Shown here one piece after another: positions 42,065-51,581 of a stretch of DNA of 64,000 nucleotides; the first letter of the stretch is position 1, and each line of letters starts with the position of its first letter. The notes beneath the pieces were generated by a model. The model saw only the letters and a list, made by a program, of their open reading frames with translations. It did no database searches and was not told the DNA's origin. The position numbers were made by a program, and so were the translations under genes. The stretch covers positions 1-64,000 of the forward strand of contig NZ_PJQW01000008.1 of assembly GCF_004303025.1 (NCBI RefSeq). The letters are read 5' to 3'. Source of the DNA: Flavobacterium sp. J27. Its GTDB lineage: Bacteria; Bacteroidota; Bacteroidia; Flavobacteriales; Flavobacteriaceae.

Positions 42065-42262
42065 ATGAAAATTTCACCGCTTACCATTGTTATGCTTAGC
42101 TTAGCATACCTAGTGATTTTACTTTTAGCCCTGTATTGTTCCGGAATAGCTTTAGATAAAATAACCAACGAAGAAATACATCTTATTTTCTTAGGTTTTG
42201 AAGTCTTTCTAGTCATACTCACTTCATTTACGATTTATATCAATAACAAAAACAAAAATTGA
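42065..42262 (+). CDS. Small two-TM protein (65 aa)
   Basis: TM at about 8-27 and 40-57, tail NNKNKN. Motif copy ACCATTTAAACCAC (42044-42057) just upstream. Ends one base before the next gene. Confidence 0.5.
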   Translation: MKISPLTIVMLSLAYLVILLLALYCSGIALDKITNEEIHLIFLGFEVFLVILTSFTIYINNKNKN

Positions 42263-42263
42263 T

Positions 42264-44015
42264 ATGAAATCCTCGAATCAGAATAGTAATCCCTCGCGAG
42301 CTGGAGAGTTATTCCATATCAATATTTTTGGTAAAATAACACCCGTTTCGCAAAATAACGTTCCAGTTAACGTCATTCAACGAGACGTTATCGAATCGTT
42401 GAAAGACGTTCAACCCACGTTAGAAAAAAAGAAAATATACGTTGCCTCCGCGTTTAACGAACGACCATTAAAGGCAATTTGGCCCATTATAGAACACGAA
42501 GCCTTTGCAGCTACTATGGATAAGTTTCGCGTGTATGTCGATGCTATTAATGCCAAACGTAAAAAAGAAAACCAAGCCATTGCCAAGCATAACGAAGAAT
42601 GTAAGACAATAACACTCAATGAAGCCCAACAAACCCTCAAAACCGTTTTTCTAAAGAAATACAAAACCTATTCGGCAACCAATTACAACAAAGAAGTAGA
42701 GGTCTTTATGGAAGAAAAAGGCATTGTGTTACCCAAAAAAAAGCTGCACATTATCAAATACCCTACAGAACTAGTGTTCCAAAACATTTTACACGAATAC
42801 GCCCAGCAATTAAAACAACATACCAAAGTTGTTCAAGATTTAGGCATTATGGACGAAAGACCGTTAAAAATGCTAGAGATTAACTCCGTTAAGATTGCGC
42901 AATTAGAGCGAAACGGTATAAAAAGTATTCCTGTTACCAATGAAACCATTAAGAACCACAGAAAGCATTTAATTGATGCAGGAGTCTTTTTTGACTACAC
43001 TTTTTGCGGTCATAAAAGAGGCGTAAAAGTGCATTTAAACCCCGAAATTTTGGTCGTTTTAGACCTCAAAACCGAAAAATTAACCACGCTTGAAAATCAG
43101 TTAGTTACCACGAGAACCGCTAAAAGTTTTGGCAATACCAAAGAGGTTACTGTAACACAAGTAGATAATACTAAGATAAAAGAGAATGTTAACAACAATT
43201 CTCTGGAGAAAGGAACGGCTTCGCCTGATCCTTCATTTGCTTTTTACAGTAACACCACTTCACAGTTAAACGATTTTCAAACACGGGCGGCCGCGAAAAC
43301 TGTTAAAGTTTCGGAAAATCTCGAGAAACTCATCGAAGACAAGCTCACATTTTGCAACAACTTGGCCCAAGGCGTGTATAACAATTGGATTCCTATCGAT
43401 ATTCGGTGCTTGCATCTGGAAGCCAAGCAAGGAACCATTTCGCGAGAAGAGTTCAAAGAGCTGCACATTCAAGAACAATTGAAAAGCTTGGCCAAACTGT
43501 ACAAAAACAGTAACAGCAAACCCTATTTTGGTTCGTGGCTCAAAGCCTATGATTTATTGCTTCAGTACCAATTTTTAAATCCAAACGGCCATTTGTATCA
43601 CAAGGATTTAATGGTCGATAAACAACAAGAATACCGCTGGAGAATTAATCATGCCAACAAATGGTTTACCAAAACAGGTGTACGACCGTTGTTCCCGCAT
43701 CAATACCTAGATCCTACCAGAACCACCCCGAAAGAAGTTGGTTTTGCCTACACCAAAAAAGCCTTTTTGAAGCACAAAAAGGATATTCAAGACCGCATGA
43801 ATACCGAAAATGTCATCATTTTAAACGCAAAGAAACGTAAAGAACGCATTAATTACGCCAAGAAATTCGATTTGGTTATCCGAAGATTTATGAATAATCG
43901 CCTATCGTTAAACGATACGTTTGATTACATCAAAAACAACCTTCCCGAGCAATACCAAACTAAGTTTACGGAGAAATTATTGAATTATTCTATAAAAACA
44001 ATTAAAACCATTTAA
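42264..44015 (+). CDS. Putative replication protein with winged-helix domain (583 aa)
   Basis: Largest early gene. Central part TNETIKNHRKHLIDAGVFFD ... VHLNPEILVVLD has the look of a winged HTH used by Bacteroidota plasmid/phage initiators; the C-terminal half is basic and helical with Trp/Tyr-rich stretches. No polymerase, primase or HUH motif is evident. It starts one base after the previous gene. Replication initiation is inference from size, place and HTH. Confidence 0.5.
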   Translation: MKSSNQNSNPSRAGELFHINIFGKITPVSQNNVPVNVIQRDVIESLKDVQPTLEKKKIYVASAFNERPLKAIWPIIEHEAFAATMDKFRVYVDAINAKRKKENQAIAKHNEECKTITLNEAQQTLKTVFLKKYKTYSATNYNKEVEVFMEEKGIVLPKKKLHIIKYPTELVFQNILHEYAQQLKQHTKVVQDLGIMDERPLKMLEINSVKIAQLERNGIKSIPVTNETIKNHRKHLIDAGVFFDYTFCGHKRGVKVHLNPEILVVLDLKTEKLTTLENQLVTTRTAKSFGNTKEVTVTQVDNTKIKENVNNNSLEKGTASPDPSFAFYSNTTSQLNDFQTRAAAKTVKVSENLEKLIEDKLTFCNNLAQGVYNNWIPIDIRCLHLEAKQGTISREEFKELHIQEQLKSLAKLYKNSNSKPYFGSWLKAYDLLLQYQFLNPNGHLYHKDLMVDKQQEYRWRINHANKWFTKTGVRPLFPHQYLDPTRTTPKEVGFAYTKKAFLKHKKDIQDRMNTENVIILNAKKRKERINYAKKFDLVIRRFMNNRLSLNDTFDYIKNNLPEQYQTKFTEKLLNYSIKTIKTI

Positions 44016-44017
44016 CC

Positions 44018-44344
44018 ATGAATAAACTAATCCAGTCTAATGTGGATTTCCAACCAATTGCTATTGATTATAATATAGGTTCTGTAAATGATTTCAATAG
44101 AGTAAATATTATGATGAAAAACAATAAGTTTTTAATTTATTATTACATGTCGGTTAAATATTCTGGAAGTTATTTTATTGAAATTAAAGACGCCATTATT
44201 GGAGGAATGGGCTTTTTAGCAAATGAACAAGATATATATAAGTACTTTAAATTTTATGAAAGTTACGATGAATGCATTGAAGTTTTGAGAAATAGGAATT
44301 TTAAAAATTTAATTTCTGACTTTGAAAAATTTAGAATAGAATAG
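44018..44344 (+). CDS. Unknown protein (108 aa)
   Basis: Begins MNKLIQSNVDFQPIAIDYNI; beta-rich, soluble. Motif copy ACCATTTAACC (44007-44017) touches the ATG. Base use is more AT-rich than in its neighbours. Confidence 0.55.
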   Translation: MNKLIQSNVDFQPIAIDYNIGSVNDFNRVNIMMKNNKFLIYYYMSVKYSGSYFIEIKDAIIGGMGFLANEQDIYKYFKFYESYDECIEVLRNRNFKNLISDFEKFRIE

Positions 44345-44422
44345 TCGATTTCTATTAGCTATTAAAGCGTAGACTATATCATATTCAAAAATTATTATTA
44401 ACAATTAAAACCATTTAACCAC

Positions 44423-44689
44423 ATGAAAACACTCAACATCATTTGCTATGCAGCTACTTTGTACCTCGCATCCTTATTCGTTAGAAGTATTCTACTTCCC
44501 AAAGTAAGACAATGGCTTTACCAGCGAAAGGAAAAGCAATTACTAAAAAAAGGAAATAAGAAATTTTATTTCGAAAGAAACAAAGTAGTCGTTTTCGCGC
44601 ACACGCAAGAACAGGCAAACGCCAAGTACAAAACCATGAAAGTAACACTTAAAAAGAAACGCAATGGCCTTTTGGAGCGCAACCGATAG
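44423..44689 (+). CDS. Small membrane-anchored basic protein (88 aa)
   Basis: N-terminal TM (residues 4-24) then a very basic tail. Motif ACCATTTAACCAC (44410-44422) ends exactly at the ATG. Overlaps the next gene by 26 bases in another frame. Confidence 0.55.
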   Translation: MKTLNIICYAATLYLASLFVRSILLPKVRQWLYQRKEKQLLKKGNKKFYFERNKVVVFAHTQEQANAKYKTMKVTLKKKRNGLLERNR

Positions 44690-44885
44690 TAAGTTAAAAA
44701 TGGTGGTTTTGTTTCCTTCGGGCCAAAAGAACCAAGTTTGGTATTCACCCATTAAGCACAACCACAAACCCGATGAAACCATTATTCATGCTATGGTAAA
44801 ACGATTGGGTCAGCAAATCAAAGGGTACAACAAAATTCACATTTATGAAGTAGCTAGTAATTCACTCAAATACATCTACGAATGA
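44664..44885 (+). CDS. Small protein (73 aa), unknown
   Basis: Start at 44664 or at the internal Met at 44700 (MVVLFPSGQKNQVWYSPIKH). Compact alpha/beta. Coupled by overlap to both neighbours (ATGA at 44882). Confidence 0.55.
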   Translation: MAFWSATDSKLKMVVLFPSGQKNQVWYSPIKHNHKPDETIIHAMVKRLGQQIKGYNKIHIYEVASNSLKYIYE

Positions 44886-45229
44886 CAACGATACAACTCA
44901 AATACATTACGAACGAAGAAATTCAGGTCTTACAAACCGAATTGCACGAGTACCAAAACACCTTAGCTACTCATTTAAAATCACAATCCGATTTTCTAAA
45001 CGCGATTATCTACATTGATTTGGCGTTGCGCTTGTGGTTTAACTTTAGAAGCAAAGTAGAAAATCAGCAGCCTAAAAAGGGCTATTCTATTACCTTAAAA
45101 GCATCGGAAGCAGCGGTATTGCTTAAAGCGTGTCTTTGGGAAAACCAAAATAACGGAACGTTTGAACGTAACGTTAAAACGAAGCTCTCTTTGTTTTTGG
45201 ATCAACAATTAAAAAGTTTATCGGTATGA
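44882..45229 (+). CDS. Unknown helical protein (115 aa)
   Basis: Mostly helical, starting MTTIQLKYITNEEIQVLQTE, ATGA-coupled at both ends. Not recognised. Confidence 0.6.
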   Translation: MTTIQLKYITNEEIQVLQTELHEYQNTLATHLKSQSDFLNAIIYIDLALRLWFNFRSKVENQQPKKGYSITLKASEAAVLLKACLWENQNNGTFERNVKTKLSLFLDQQLKSLSV

Positions 45230-45612
45230 AAAGAGCATTTGATTACGTTGGAAAAGAAAAAATAGATCTATCTAAACAAAAACATCGAGACGTTGTCATA
45301 CAACGCAACAAAACCTTAGAACACTTTCTTAAAAATGACATCTGCATTTATGACAATAAAGGCTTATTGGAAATTAAAGTTACGTTCACTGTAACCATCA
45401 ATTGTTTGGTTTGTGGGAATGCTATAGATGCTGACAAAAACGTAGACTTCGAGGAAATCAGTATCATTCATTTACCAGTGGTAAAATGCAAATGTTGTGA
45501 AACGAGCTATCATTATTCAAATAAAAATGAAGTCTACCAAATTTCATTAAAGAAAGTAAAGCCAGTAAAAATCTCTAAAAGCAGTACTCATGAAAGAAAA
45601 ACAATTCTTTAG
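45226..45612 (+). CDS. Zinc-ribbon-like protein (128 aa)
   Basis: CLVCGNAID ... VKCKCCETSYHYS gives a four-Cys zinc site (about residues 60-105). ATGA-coupled to 44882 and overlapping 45590. Confidence 0.6.
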   Translation: MKRAFDYVGKEKIDLSKQKHRDVVIQRNKTLEHFLKNDICIYDNKGLLEIKVTFTVTINCLVCGNAIDADKNVDFEEISIIHLPVVKCKCCETSYHYSNKNEVYQISLKKVKPVKISKSSTHERKTIL

Positions 45613-45778
45613 AATAGTAGGAACTGCAATCACTTTTGTGATAATAGCCTGGATATTACTTTTTGTTTCAGTCTCGGTTTATTTGATAGATCAGAAGTTG
45701 AAAAACGACAAGCAAAAGAGAATCGATAATGTTGAATTTAAAACCCAAAATCATGGCAAAAGCATTAAAATCAGATAA
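45590..45778 (+). CDS. Small one-TM protein (62 aa)
   Basis: TM at about 11-33 (ITFVIIAWILLFVSVSVYLI); overlaps both neighbours in other frames. Confidence 0.45.
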   Translation: MKEKQFFRIVGTAITFVIIAWILLFVSVSVYLIDQKLKNDKQKRIDNVEFKTQNHGKSIKIR

Positions 45779-46004
45779 GCCATTAAACGCTAAAATCAAT
45801 AAGAATTTTATCATTTTGGTTTTAGAAAACCCAAAAGAGAATCACGTTAAAAATACCAAAATAACATCTGCAAATAAGCTTTCAAACTTTTTAAATGATG
45901 AAGAACTTAAAACAAAGCTTTTTAACGAGGTTTTAAGCAATGGCAAGTATAAAACGACACGTTTAATACGAAATAGGCTTAAAATCGTTTTTTACTCAAA
46001 ATAA
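45753..46004 (+). CDS. Small basic protein (83 aa)
   Basis: I prefer the ATG at 45753 (MAKALKSDKPLNAKINKNFI) over one at 45729, to limit overlap. Lys-rich, possibly nucleic-acid binding. End of the early operon; the inverted repeat TAAGCCG/CGGCTTA follows. Confidence 0.5.
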   Translation: MAKALKSDKPLNAKINKNFIILVLENPKENHVKNTKITSANKLSNFLNDEELKTKLFNEVLSNGKYKTTRLIRNRLKIVFYSK

Positions 46005-46125
46005 CTTTTTGACTTAAAATAAGCCGTTTTAAACCGATTTTATAGCGATATAGTATCAATTTAAGGAGAGGTTACAAAAGCGGCTTAAAATTAAAATTCG
46101 TTAAAAATAACTTAAAAAAAAACAG

Positions 46126-46344
46126 ATGTATTACATTCAAAAAATAACGATAAAATCAATAATCCCTTTTCTTATTTCTCCAATATTGGAACGTGCTCCT
46201 TTATGGCTATTGTATCTTTTATTGGTGTTGTTTGGTGTAATGAGTTTGATTTTATTGGTGATGCTTTGCTTTCAACTTTATCTTTTATTTCTTGAAATAA
46301 GGAGTATGTTTAAAGACTGGCTAAAAAGAATGCGGAAATATTAA
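46126..46344 (+). CDS. Small two-TM protein (72 aa)
   Basis: TM at about 10-22 and 24-50 with a basic tail (FKDWLKRMRKY). Possibly holin-like; unknown. Confidence 0.45.
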   Translation: MYYIQKITIKSIIPFLISPILERAPLWLLYLLLVLFGVMSLILLVMLCFQLYLLFLEIRSMFKDWLKRMRKY

Positions 46345-46441
46345 AATGTAAATATTAATAATAGTTATAACTGAATTGATTCTTATTGTAATAATAGATG
46401 TAAATGATTTGTTTAACAAGAATTAAGTTTATAAAAATAAT

Positions 46442-47107
46442 TTAGGTTAATAAAATGCTTTCTATTATGTTAATCCAATTATTAAATCTTGGACTTTTGT
46501 TTCGAATATTTGTTAAACCTATTTCTTCTGCTAGTATATTTCCATATACAATTTTATTATACCCTTTTATAATTCGAGTAAGTCTTTTTGAAGGAGCATT
46601 TTCTTTGCTATTATTAATCATTTCTGGATTATTATATTTTGCAAAGGTGTCTTCGAGTTCGGTTATTCCTACTAAATCACTTTTAGGAATGTTATCATAG
46701 AATATTTTAATGTCATTAAATAATAAGCCTTCAAATTCATGAAGTTGTATATATGGTATGAATCTTACACTAAAATCACTTCCTAAATCAATTTTCATAG
46801 CATCTTCTAGAGATTCTATAATAGAATTTTTATCAGCCATTTTATGAGAATCTTCCCAATTCGGGAAATTGTAACTGGCATATAATCCATAATAATCTAT
46901 AAAAGTGGTCACAAAAACGTTTTTGTCACTCTTTAAATGGTTTAATATTTGATTCTTTATACTTTCCCATTTAACGATACCTCCTTGACTTTTTTTAATA
47001 AGTGTTCCTTGAATATATATATTCTTACTTATGAAATATGGACTTAGTGTTTTTTTACAAAATTCAATTTCAGTTTGACCTTCGCAAATGATAATAATTC
47101 TTTTCAT
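46442..47107 (-). CDS. DUF4276 (TOPRIM-like) protein
   Basis: About 221 residues from the ATG giving MKRIIIICEGQTEIEF, one base after the stop of the AAA gene. Conserved Glu in CEGQTE, Asp in TFIDYYGL, and HEFEGLLF match DUF4276, a family with a TOPRIM-like fold. Together with the AAA ATPase it forms a two-gene module resembling a split OLD or PARIS-type (AAA + TOPRIM) defence system. Confidence 0.82.
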   Translation of the reverse strand: MKRIIIICEGQTEIEFCKKTLSPYFISKNIYIQGTLIKKSQGGIVKWESIKNQILNHLKSDKNVFVTTFIDYYGLYASYNFPNWEDSHKMADKNSIIESLEDAMKIDLGSDFSVRFIPYIQLHEFEGLLFNDIKIFYDNIPKSDLVGITELEDTFAKYNNPEMINNSKENAPSKRLTRIIKGYNKIVYGNILAEEIGLTNIRNKSPRFNNWINIIESILLT

Positions 47108-47108
47108 T

Positions 47109-48173
47109 TTAAATATTTGGTTGACCAGAATTAATAATATTTCTTTTCCATAAATCATCAATAGTGTAATCTTCAAGCCATGATTCTAAATTATTTCTAT
47201 TTAATCTTGTAAATTTTGAACAGCCATCAATTTGATCAACAGTGAGTATGTCCTCAGGAGCAAAATGACTAATTAAATCAGTTGATTGAGTTGCAATAAT
47301 TACTTGAGTTTTTTTTAACGATACAGATTTAATCATTCCAGCTAACTTAGCAATAGCGGCAGGATGTAATCCAAGTTCAGGTTCGTCAATAATTATTGTG
47401 TCTGGTAAATCAGGTTGTAAAAATAAAACAGTAAGAGCAATAAAACGAATTGTACCATCTGACAAATCTGTAGCTCCATAAATAGTGTCGCTAAATTTAT
47501 CTTTCCATTGCAATCTTAATAAATTTTCTGTATTAGGATTGAAATAAAAATCTGAAAAATATGGAGCTATCGATTGAATTGTCTTAATAATATTGTTATA
47601 AACAATTTTATGTTTTTCATAGATATTATATAAGAAAGCAGCTAAGTTTGAGCCATTAAAGTATAAATAATAGATGTCATTTTCTATATTACTTAAGTGA
47701 GTAAAGGGAGATTTATCACTAGTATCGTGAAAATGATATTTTCTAAAACCAGTTAGGTATCTTATTACATACTTTGCTCTAAAATTGTCAGTAATTTTTA
47801 GTCTAGATTCTTCTTGTGAACGACTAATATCGGCCCCACTATCTCTACGATATATTAATCTCTCATCAGTAAAAATCAATCCTTCAACACCTAATTTAAG
47901 TTTAGCAGAGTAGCCGTTATTGCCATTGTCAAACTCAACTTTAAATTCAATAAGATCAGTATTTTTTTGACCTTTATGTAATATTTTATTTTCTCCACCA
48001 TTTAAAGCAATATATTCATTTAAATTTCTATTATATAAACGATTAAGAAAATCAAAAAAAGAAATAAAATTACTTTTCCCACTTCCATTTGCACCTATCA
48101 ATATATTTATTTGGTTTAATTCAATTTTCTCTGATTTAATTGATTTATAACCTTTTATTTCTATATAATCCAT
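47109..48173 (-). CDS. AAA/ABC-type ATPase, partner of DUF4276
   Basis: 354 residues. Walker A GANGSGKSNF (about 28-37), signature LSDGTIRFIAL, Walker B TIIIDEPELGLHP, then ATQSTDLISHF. AAA_21/RecF-like ATPase. It and DUF4276 run against all neighbouring element genes and are more AT-rich than the late genes, so they look like inserted cargo. Confidence 0.88.
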   Translation of the reverse strand: MDYIEIKGYKSIKSEKIELNQINILIGANGSGKSNFISFFDFLNRLYNRNLNEYIALNGGENKILHKGQKNTDLIEFKVEFDNGNNGYSAKLKLGVEGLIFTDERLIYRRDSGADISRSQEESRLKITDNFRAKYVIRYLTGFRKYHFHDTSDKSPFTHLSNIENDIYYLYFNGSNLAAFLYNIYEKHKIVYNNIIKTIQSIAPYFSDFYFNPNTENLLRLQWKDKFSDTIYGATDLSDGTIRFIALTVLFLQPDLPDTIIIDEPELGLHPAAIAKLAGMIKSVSLKKTQVIIATQSTDLISHFAPEDILTVDQIDGCSKFTRLNRNNLESWLEDYTIDDLWKRNIINSGQPNI

Positions 48174-48229
48174 TTAAGTTCTTAAGTTTGCTCAAATTTA
48201 TTAAAAATTGTTTACTTTTTAGTTAATAT

Positions 48230-48421
48230 TTATTTAAGCTCCCTATAAATCACTTCCACTTCTTTAGGAAATACGACTTTTCGGTCTTTCGCTTCTTTTA
48301 AAGGCACACCACTTACTTTGGAGATTGTTTCGTTAATCAGGCATCGTAAAAACTTTTCAGACACCTTTGGGAAATCTCTATAAATTTCCTGTTTTCTTTT
48401 AAATGTATATTCTTCTTTCAT
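48230..48421 (-). CDS. Small basic protein (63 aa)
   Basis: I start at MKEEYTFKRKQEIYRDFPKV. A reverse copy of the element motif (48434-48446) lies 13 bases upstream, so this gene belongs to the element even though it is on the minus strand. Not recognised. Confidence 0.55.
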   Translation of the reverse strand: MKEEYTFKRKQEIYRDFPKVSEKFLRCLINETISKVSGVPLKEAKDRKVVFPKEVEVIYRELK

Positions 48422-48484
48422 GGTCGTAACGAGGTGGTTCAATGGTACTTCAAAAATAATTAAAAAAATCAATTCGGTATCACA

Positions 48485-48575
48485 TAAAATCCTAGATAAT
48501 CCTTACTAATGTTGGAAAATCCTTGCTAATCCTTCCCGAAGCTTCCTAAAACGAGCTAATCCTGACTTCCCTAAT
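48485..48575. repeat. 10-bp periodic array (CCTTnCTAAT)
   Basis: Eight or nine consecutive decamers in perfect register: cctagataat, ccttactaat, gttggaaaat, ccttgctaat, ccttcccgaa, gcttcctaaa, acgagctaat, cctgacttcc. One helical turn per unit, in the divergent gap before the late operon. Possible origin, operator or bent-DNA element. Confidence 0.65.
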
Positions 48576-48635
48576 TTTTACCACTATACTTTTGAACTCA
48601 GATTCGTTGACATAGATAAGTTAGTTAAATTAAAC

Positions 48636-48679
48636 AAGCCTATTACAAACGTAGTCAATAGTTATGTAATAGGCTTTTT
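48636..48679 (+). terminator. Terminator/attenuator directly before the late operon
   Basis: AAGCCTATTACA / TGTAATAGGCTT followed by TTTT, ending 6 bases before the ATG at 48685. With no room for a new promoter after it, it may act as an attenuator. Confidence 0.65.
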
Positions 48680-48684
48680 AAATT

Positions 48685-50157
48685 ATGGATATAGTAACAG
48701 AGGTAAATACCGCATTATACAGACCCTTGAAACCTGGTTTTCAGTATGACAAACTGATGCCCGAATTTCAAAATAGTGTCTATCATTTTGATTCCAAAAA
48801 TCAGAATAGTACTACGTTTAATACCTTACAATTTATGCAACAATGGACGCTCAGGTATTACAAACAACTTGAAAAGGTGGCCCCACTTTTACAAGGAAAA
48901 TCCACAGCGCAAACCGTATCAAATATTTATACTTGGTTGTATTCTCATTTCCAGTATAACATTGATACCAACGTTCAAAAATTATTTTCACCCAGTAGCG
49001 CTTGGTATTATCGAAAGCAAGGCATCGACTGTAAATCCTATAGCATTTTAGCGAGCTGCCTGCTACTTAATTTAAAAATACCGCATGCGTTTAGAAAAGT
49101 AAAATTAAAAGGTTCGACCAAATGGTCACACGTTTACGTGGTGGTGCCACAAGGGAATACCTATTATGTGATTGATGCTACAACACACCAAAATAGAGAA
49201 GTTAATTTTAATGAAAAATACGATTTAAGTATGTCAGGATTAACACATATAGGACTAGCGAGTCCTTACGAAAACACCTATGATGCCAGCTATTACGATA
49301 GCCTGAATTGTAGTTGCCAAGACAATCCCAACAACGGATTACATGGCATAAGCGATATGTTTAGCAACGTTACCTCTCTTTTTTCTACACCGATGAATTG
49401 TTGGGGTGGTTCTGGCTTTGATTCGGGTCAAGCCCAATTTGCCATAGATCATTCCGCTGTCTTTTTTAAAGGTTTAATTCAAAAAATAAATACAGCCGTT
49501 GCCAATAACGAGGTAAATGTACTTTCTCAATTAGATACAGAGTTTTATGGAATTGTCAAAGCCGGTTTATGCGGTTACGATAAGAAAATTTGGGAAAAAG
49601 ATTGGAACGATTGCACTGATGCATCCATTCATGCGGTGGTGAACTTTTTAAAGTTTTATCGCGATATCGTTTTAAAAGGATATGAAGCCTGGTTAAACCA
49701 ATATTACACTATTGAAAATGTATCGACCAAGCGATACAACAACCGAAACATTGAGGGCAATCCCTACTATTTATATTTTGCGTATACCGATAGCGGTTGC
49801 GAGTTAGACATTCCAGTGAGAAGTTTCACCATTAAAGAAGGAGTTACCGAGATTACACAATTTGAATTCACGCCTTATATAGTGCAAGCGGTTACCAATC
49901 CGAGTAGCTTTAATTTACCCGAATTTCTAAATTCTCTAAACACGGTTTTAACAACCTATCAAAACACCGTTGGTGGTGGTGGAACTACTGGAAACTATTC
50001 CGATTCCGGATCAGAAGACTTTTCTAATAATGGAAATGGCGCAAATGAACCTGAAGGCTCAGGAGTAAATACTGGCGTAGTGGTAGGCGGTACGCTCTTA
50101 GTAGGCGGTATTCTCTATTATTTAAACAACCGTAAAAAAACCACGGCCAATGTATAA
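48685..50157 (+). CDS. Transglutaminase-like protein with C-terminal TM
   Basis: 490 residues. Papain-like triad: Cys in QGIDCKSYSIL (near 116), His in WSHVYVVV (near 149), Asp in YVIDATT (near 164). Ends in a Gly/Ser-rich linker and TM GVVVGGTLLVGGILYYL with KK tail. First gene of the late operon. It could cross-link or cleave structural or cell-wall proteins. Overlaps the next gene by 8 bases. Confidence 0.75.
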   Translation: MDIVTEVNTALYRPLKPGFQYDKLMPEFQNSVYHFDSKNQNSTTFNTLQFMQQWTLRYYKQLEKVAPLLQGKSTAQTVSNIYTWLYSHFQYNIDTNVQKLFSPSSAWYYRKQGIDCKSYSILASCLLLNLKIPHAFRKVKLKGSTKWSHVYVVVPQGNTYYVIDATTHQNREVNFNEKYDLSMSGLTHIGLASPYENTYDASYYDSLNCSCQDNPNNGLHGISDMFSNVTSLFSTPMNCWGGSGFDSGQAQFAIDHSAVFFKGLIQKINTAVANNEVNVLSQLDTEFYGIVKAGLCGYDKKIWEKDWNDCTDASIHAVVNFLKFYRDIVLKGYEAWLNQYYTIENVSTKRYNNRNIEGNPYYLYFAYTDSGCELDIPVRSFTIKEGVTEITQFEFTPYIVQAVTNPSSFNLPEFLNSLNTVLTTYQNTVGGGGTTGNYSDSGSEDFSNNGNGANEPEGSGVNTGVVVGGTLLVGGILYYLNNRKKTTANV

Positions 50158-51007
50158 TTATAGTAGGTATCCCCAAGAACAATTAAACGGTTGGTTTGGT
50201 AGACAATTAAAACGCTTAATTACCAAAGTAGCCACTTTAGTAGATAGTTCGTTAAGTACAGCTTCGGGTGGTATTTCCACCGATATAGGCAGTTTTGCCG
50301 CTTGGGCCGATCAGATTGGTTCTGGAGGTGGCTCTTTTTGGAACAAAGGCACTACCAATGATTACGATGTTATTTTAAATAATTTACAAAATGATCCTAG
50401 AGGACAATACGAACCCACGGAAAGCGAAACTATTATCCTAGATGCGTTTGCCAATGACTTATCGGTTTTAATTGAAAACATCACCCAGCAAGTAATTTTC
50501 TTTGAAGGACAAGCCTTTAGCGAAATGAAAGTAGAAGGGTTAAATGATATTCTGCAACGCGTGGCTTTATTAAAGACCTATCATCAAGTAAACGAAGTAA
50601 AAGGCTTATCTGAAGCGGCTATCGATTTGAGAAATCTTTTGATTGAAATCATGGTCGTTCCGATTTTAAAAGCCATCGATACCCAAATGCAAAGTCAAGC
50701 TAGTTATGAAAAAGTAGGGGTAACCATTGCGATTAATTCAGGAACCATCGTAACGGAATTACAACCGTTATTAAAACGCGTGTATGTTGCTTTTTCGACC
50801 CAATTCCAAATTTTCAATTTAAAACCCATAATAACCATAGGAAATGATACCGATTTAGACACAGCAAACAATACCAATCCAAGTGATACTTCAGCAAGTA
50901 ACAACACAGGGAATAATACGACACCCACAGAGACCAAAGGGTTTAGTATTAAAAAAATAGCTATAGGCTTTGGAGTTGGCCTATTATTATCCAAACTCTT
51001 AAAATAA
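50150..51007 (+). CDS. Late protein with C-terminal TM (285 aa)
   Basis: Helical body, low-complexity Asn/Thr linker (about 235-262), and C-terminal hydrophobic tail KKIAIGFGVGLLLSKLL. Same tail-anchor design as the preceding protein. Probably a virion membrane-associated protein; not recognised. Confidence 0.6.
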   Translation: MYNYSRYPQEQLNGWFGRQLKRLITKVATLVDSSLSTASGGISTDIGSFAAWADQIGSGGGSFWNKGTTNDYDVILNNLQNDPRGQYEPTESETIILDAFANDLSVLIENITQQVIFFEGQAFSEMKVEGLNDILQRVALLKTYHQVNEVKGLSEAAIDLRNLLIEIMVVPILKAIDTQMQSQASYEKVGVTIAINSGTIVTELQPLLKRVYVAFSTQFQIFNLKPIITIGNDTDLDTANNTNPSDTSASNNTGNNTTPTETKGFSIKKIAIGFGVGLLLSKLLK

Positions 51008-51034
51008 TTTAAAAACCATTTAAACCACAAAACC

Positions 51035-51514
51035 ATGTTTAAAAAACCATCACAAAAAACAGTAGTGAATAGCGCTACTAAAATAGGTGCAGGAATTGCA
51101 GGCGCAAAGCTTTCAGACGGTGTGGCGGCTATTATGCCTGAAAGCACTAAGTCGTACAAGAAAGGAGCGATTGCCGCAGCGGCTTTAGTTGGCGCTGCCT
51201 GCATTGATGCGAAAACCACAGCTGGAGAAGTAGCTCAAGCAGCTCTTGTCGGTATGGCTGTCAAACAAGGCACAGATGCCGTTACCGATTTGTTAGTGCC
51301 GGCTATTGATCCACAGGACAACAGCAAGACTTCAGGAAAATTTATTAATGCAGTAGTAGGACATAATACCACAGCAAGCACTCCAGCAGATACTTCTACA
51401 GCAACCAGTAGATTAAATCGCTCGCTGAATAGTCCGTACACTTGGAATGGAGGTAATACTCCCGTGGAGCGAGTAACCCCAGTATTAGCTAACAAAGCGC
51501 CACTAGGCGTATAA
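51035..51514 (+). CDS. Ala/Gly-rich hydrophobic late protein (159 aa)
   Basis: Long Ala/Gly/Val stretches (AGIAGAKLSDGVAAIM, GAIAAAALVGAAC) typical of membrane-inserted phage proteins, then a Thr-rich disordered tail. Motif ACCATTTAAACCAC at 51015-51028. Confidence 0.55.
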   Translation: MFKKPSQKTVVNSATKIGAGIAGAKLSDGVAAIMPESTKSYKKGAIAAAALVGAACIDAKTTAGEVAQAALVGMAVKQGTDAVTDLLVPAIDPQDNSKTSGKFINAVVGHNTTASTPADTSTATSRLNRSLNSPYTWNGGNTPVERVTPVLANKAPLGV

Positions 51515-51581
51515 TCTTTAAATCAATTAAAAACACAAAACAAAAAAAGTAAAAAGTAAAACCATTTAATACCACAATACC

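Noticed and set aside
42264..44015. Rolling-circle (HUH) Rep protein
   Set aside because: No HUH motif or Tyr motif is visible.
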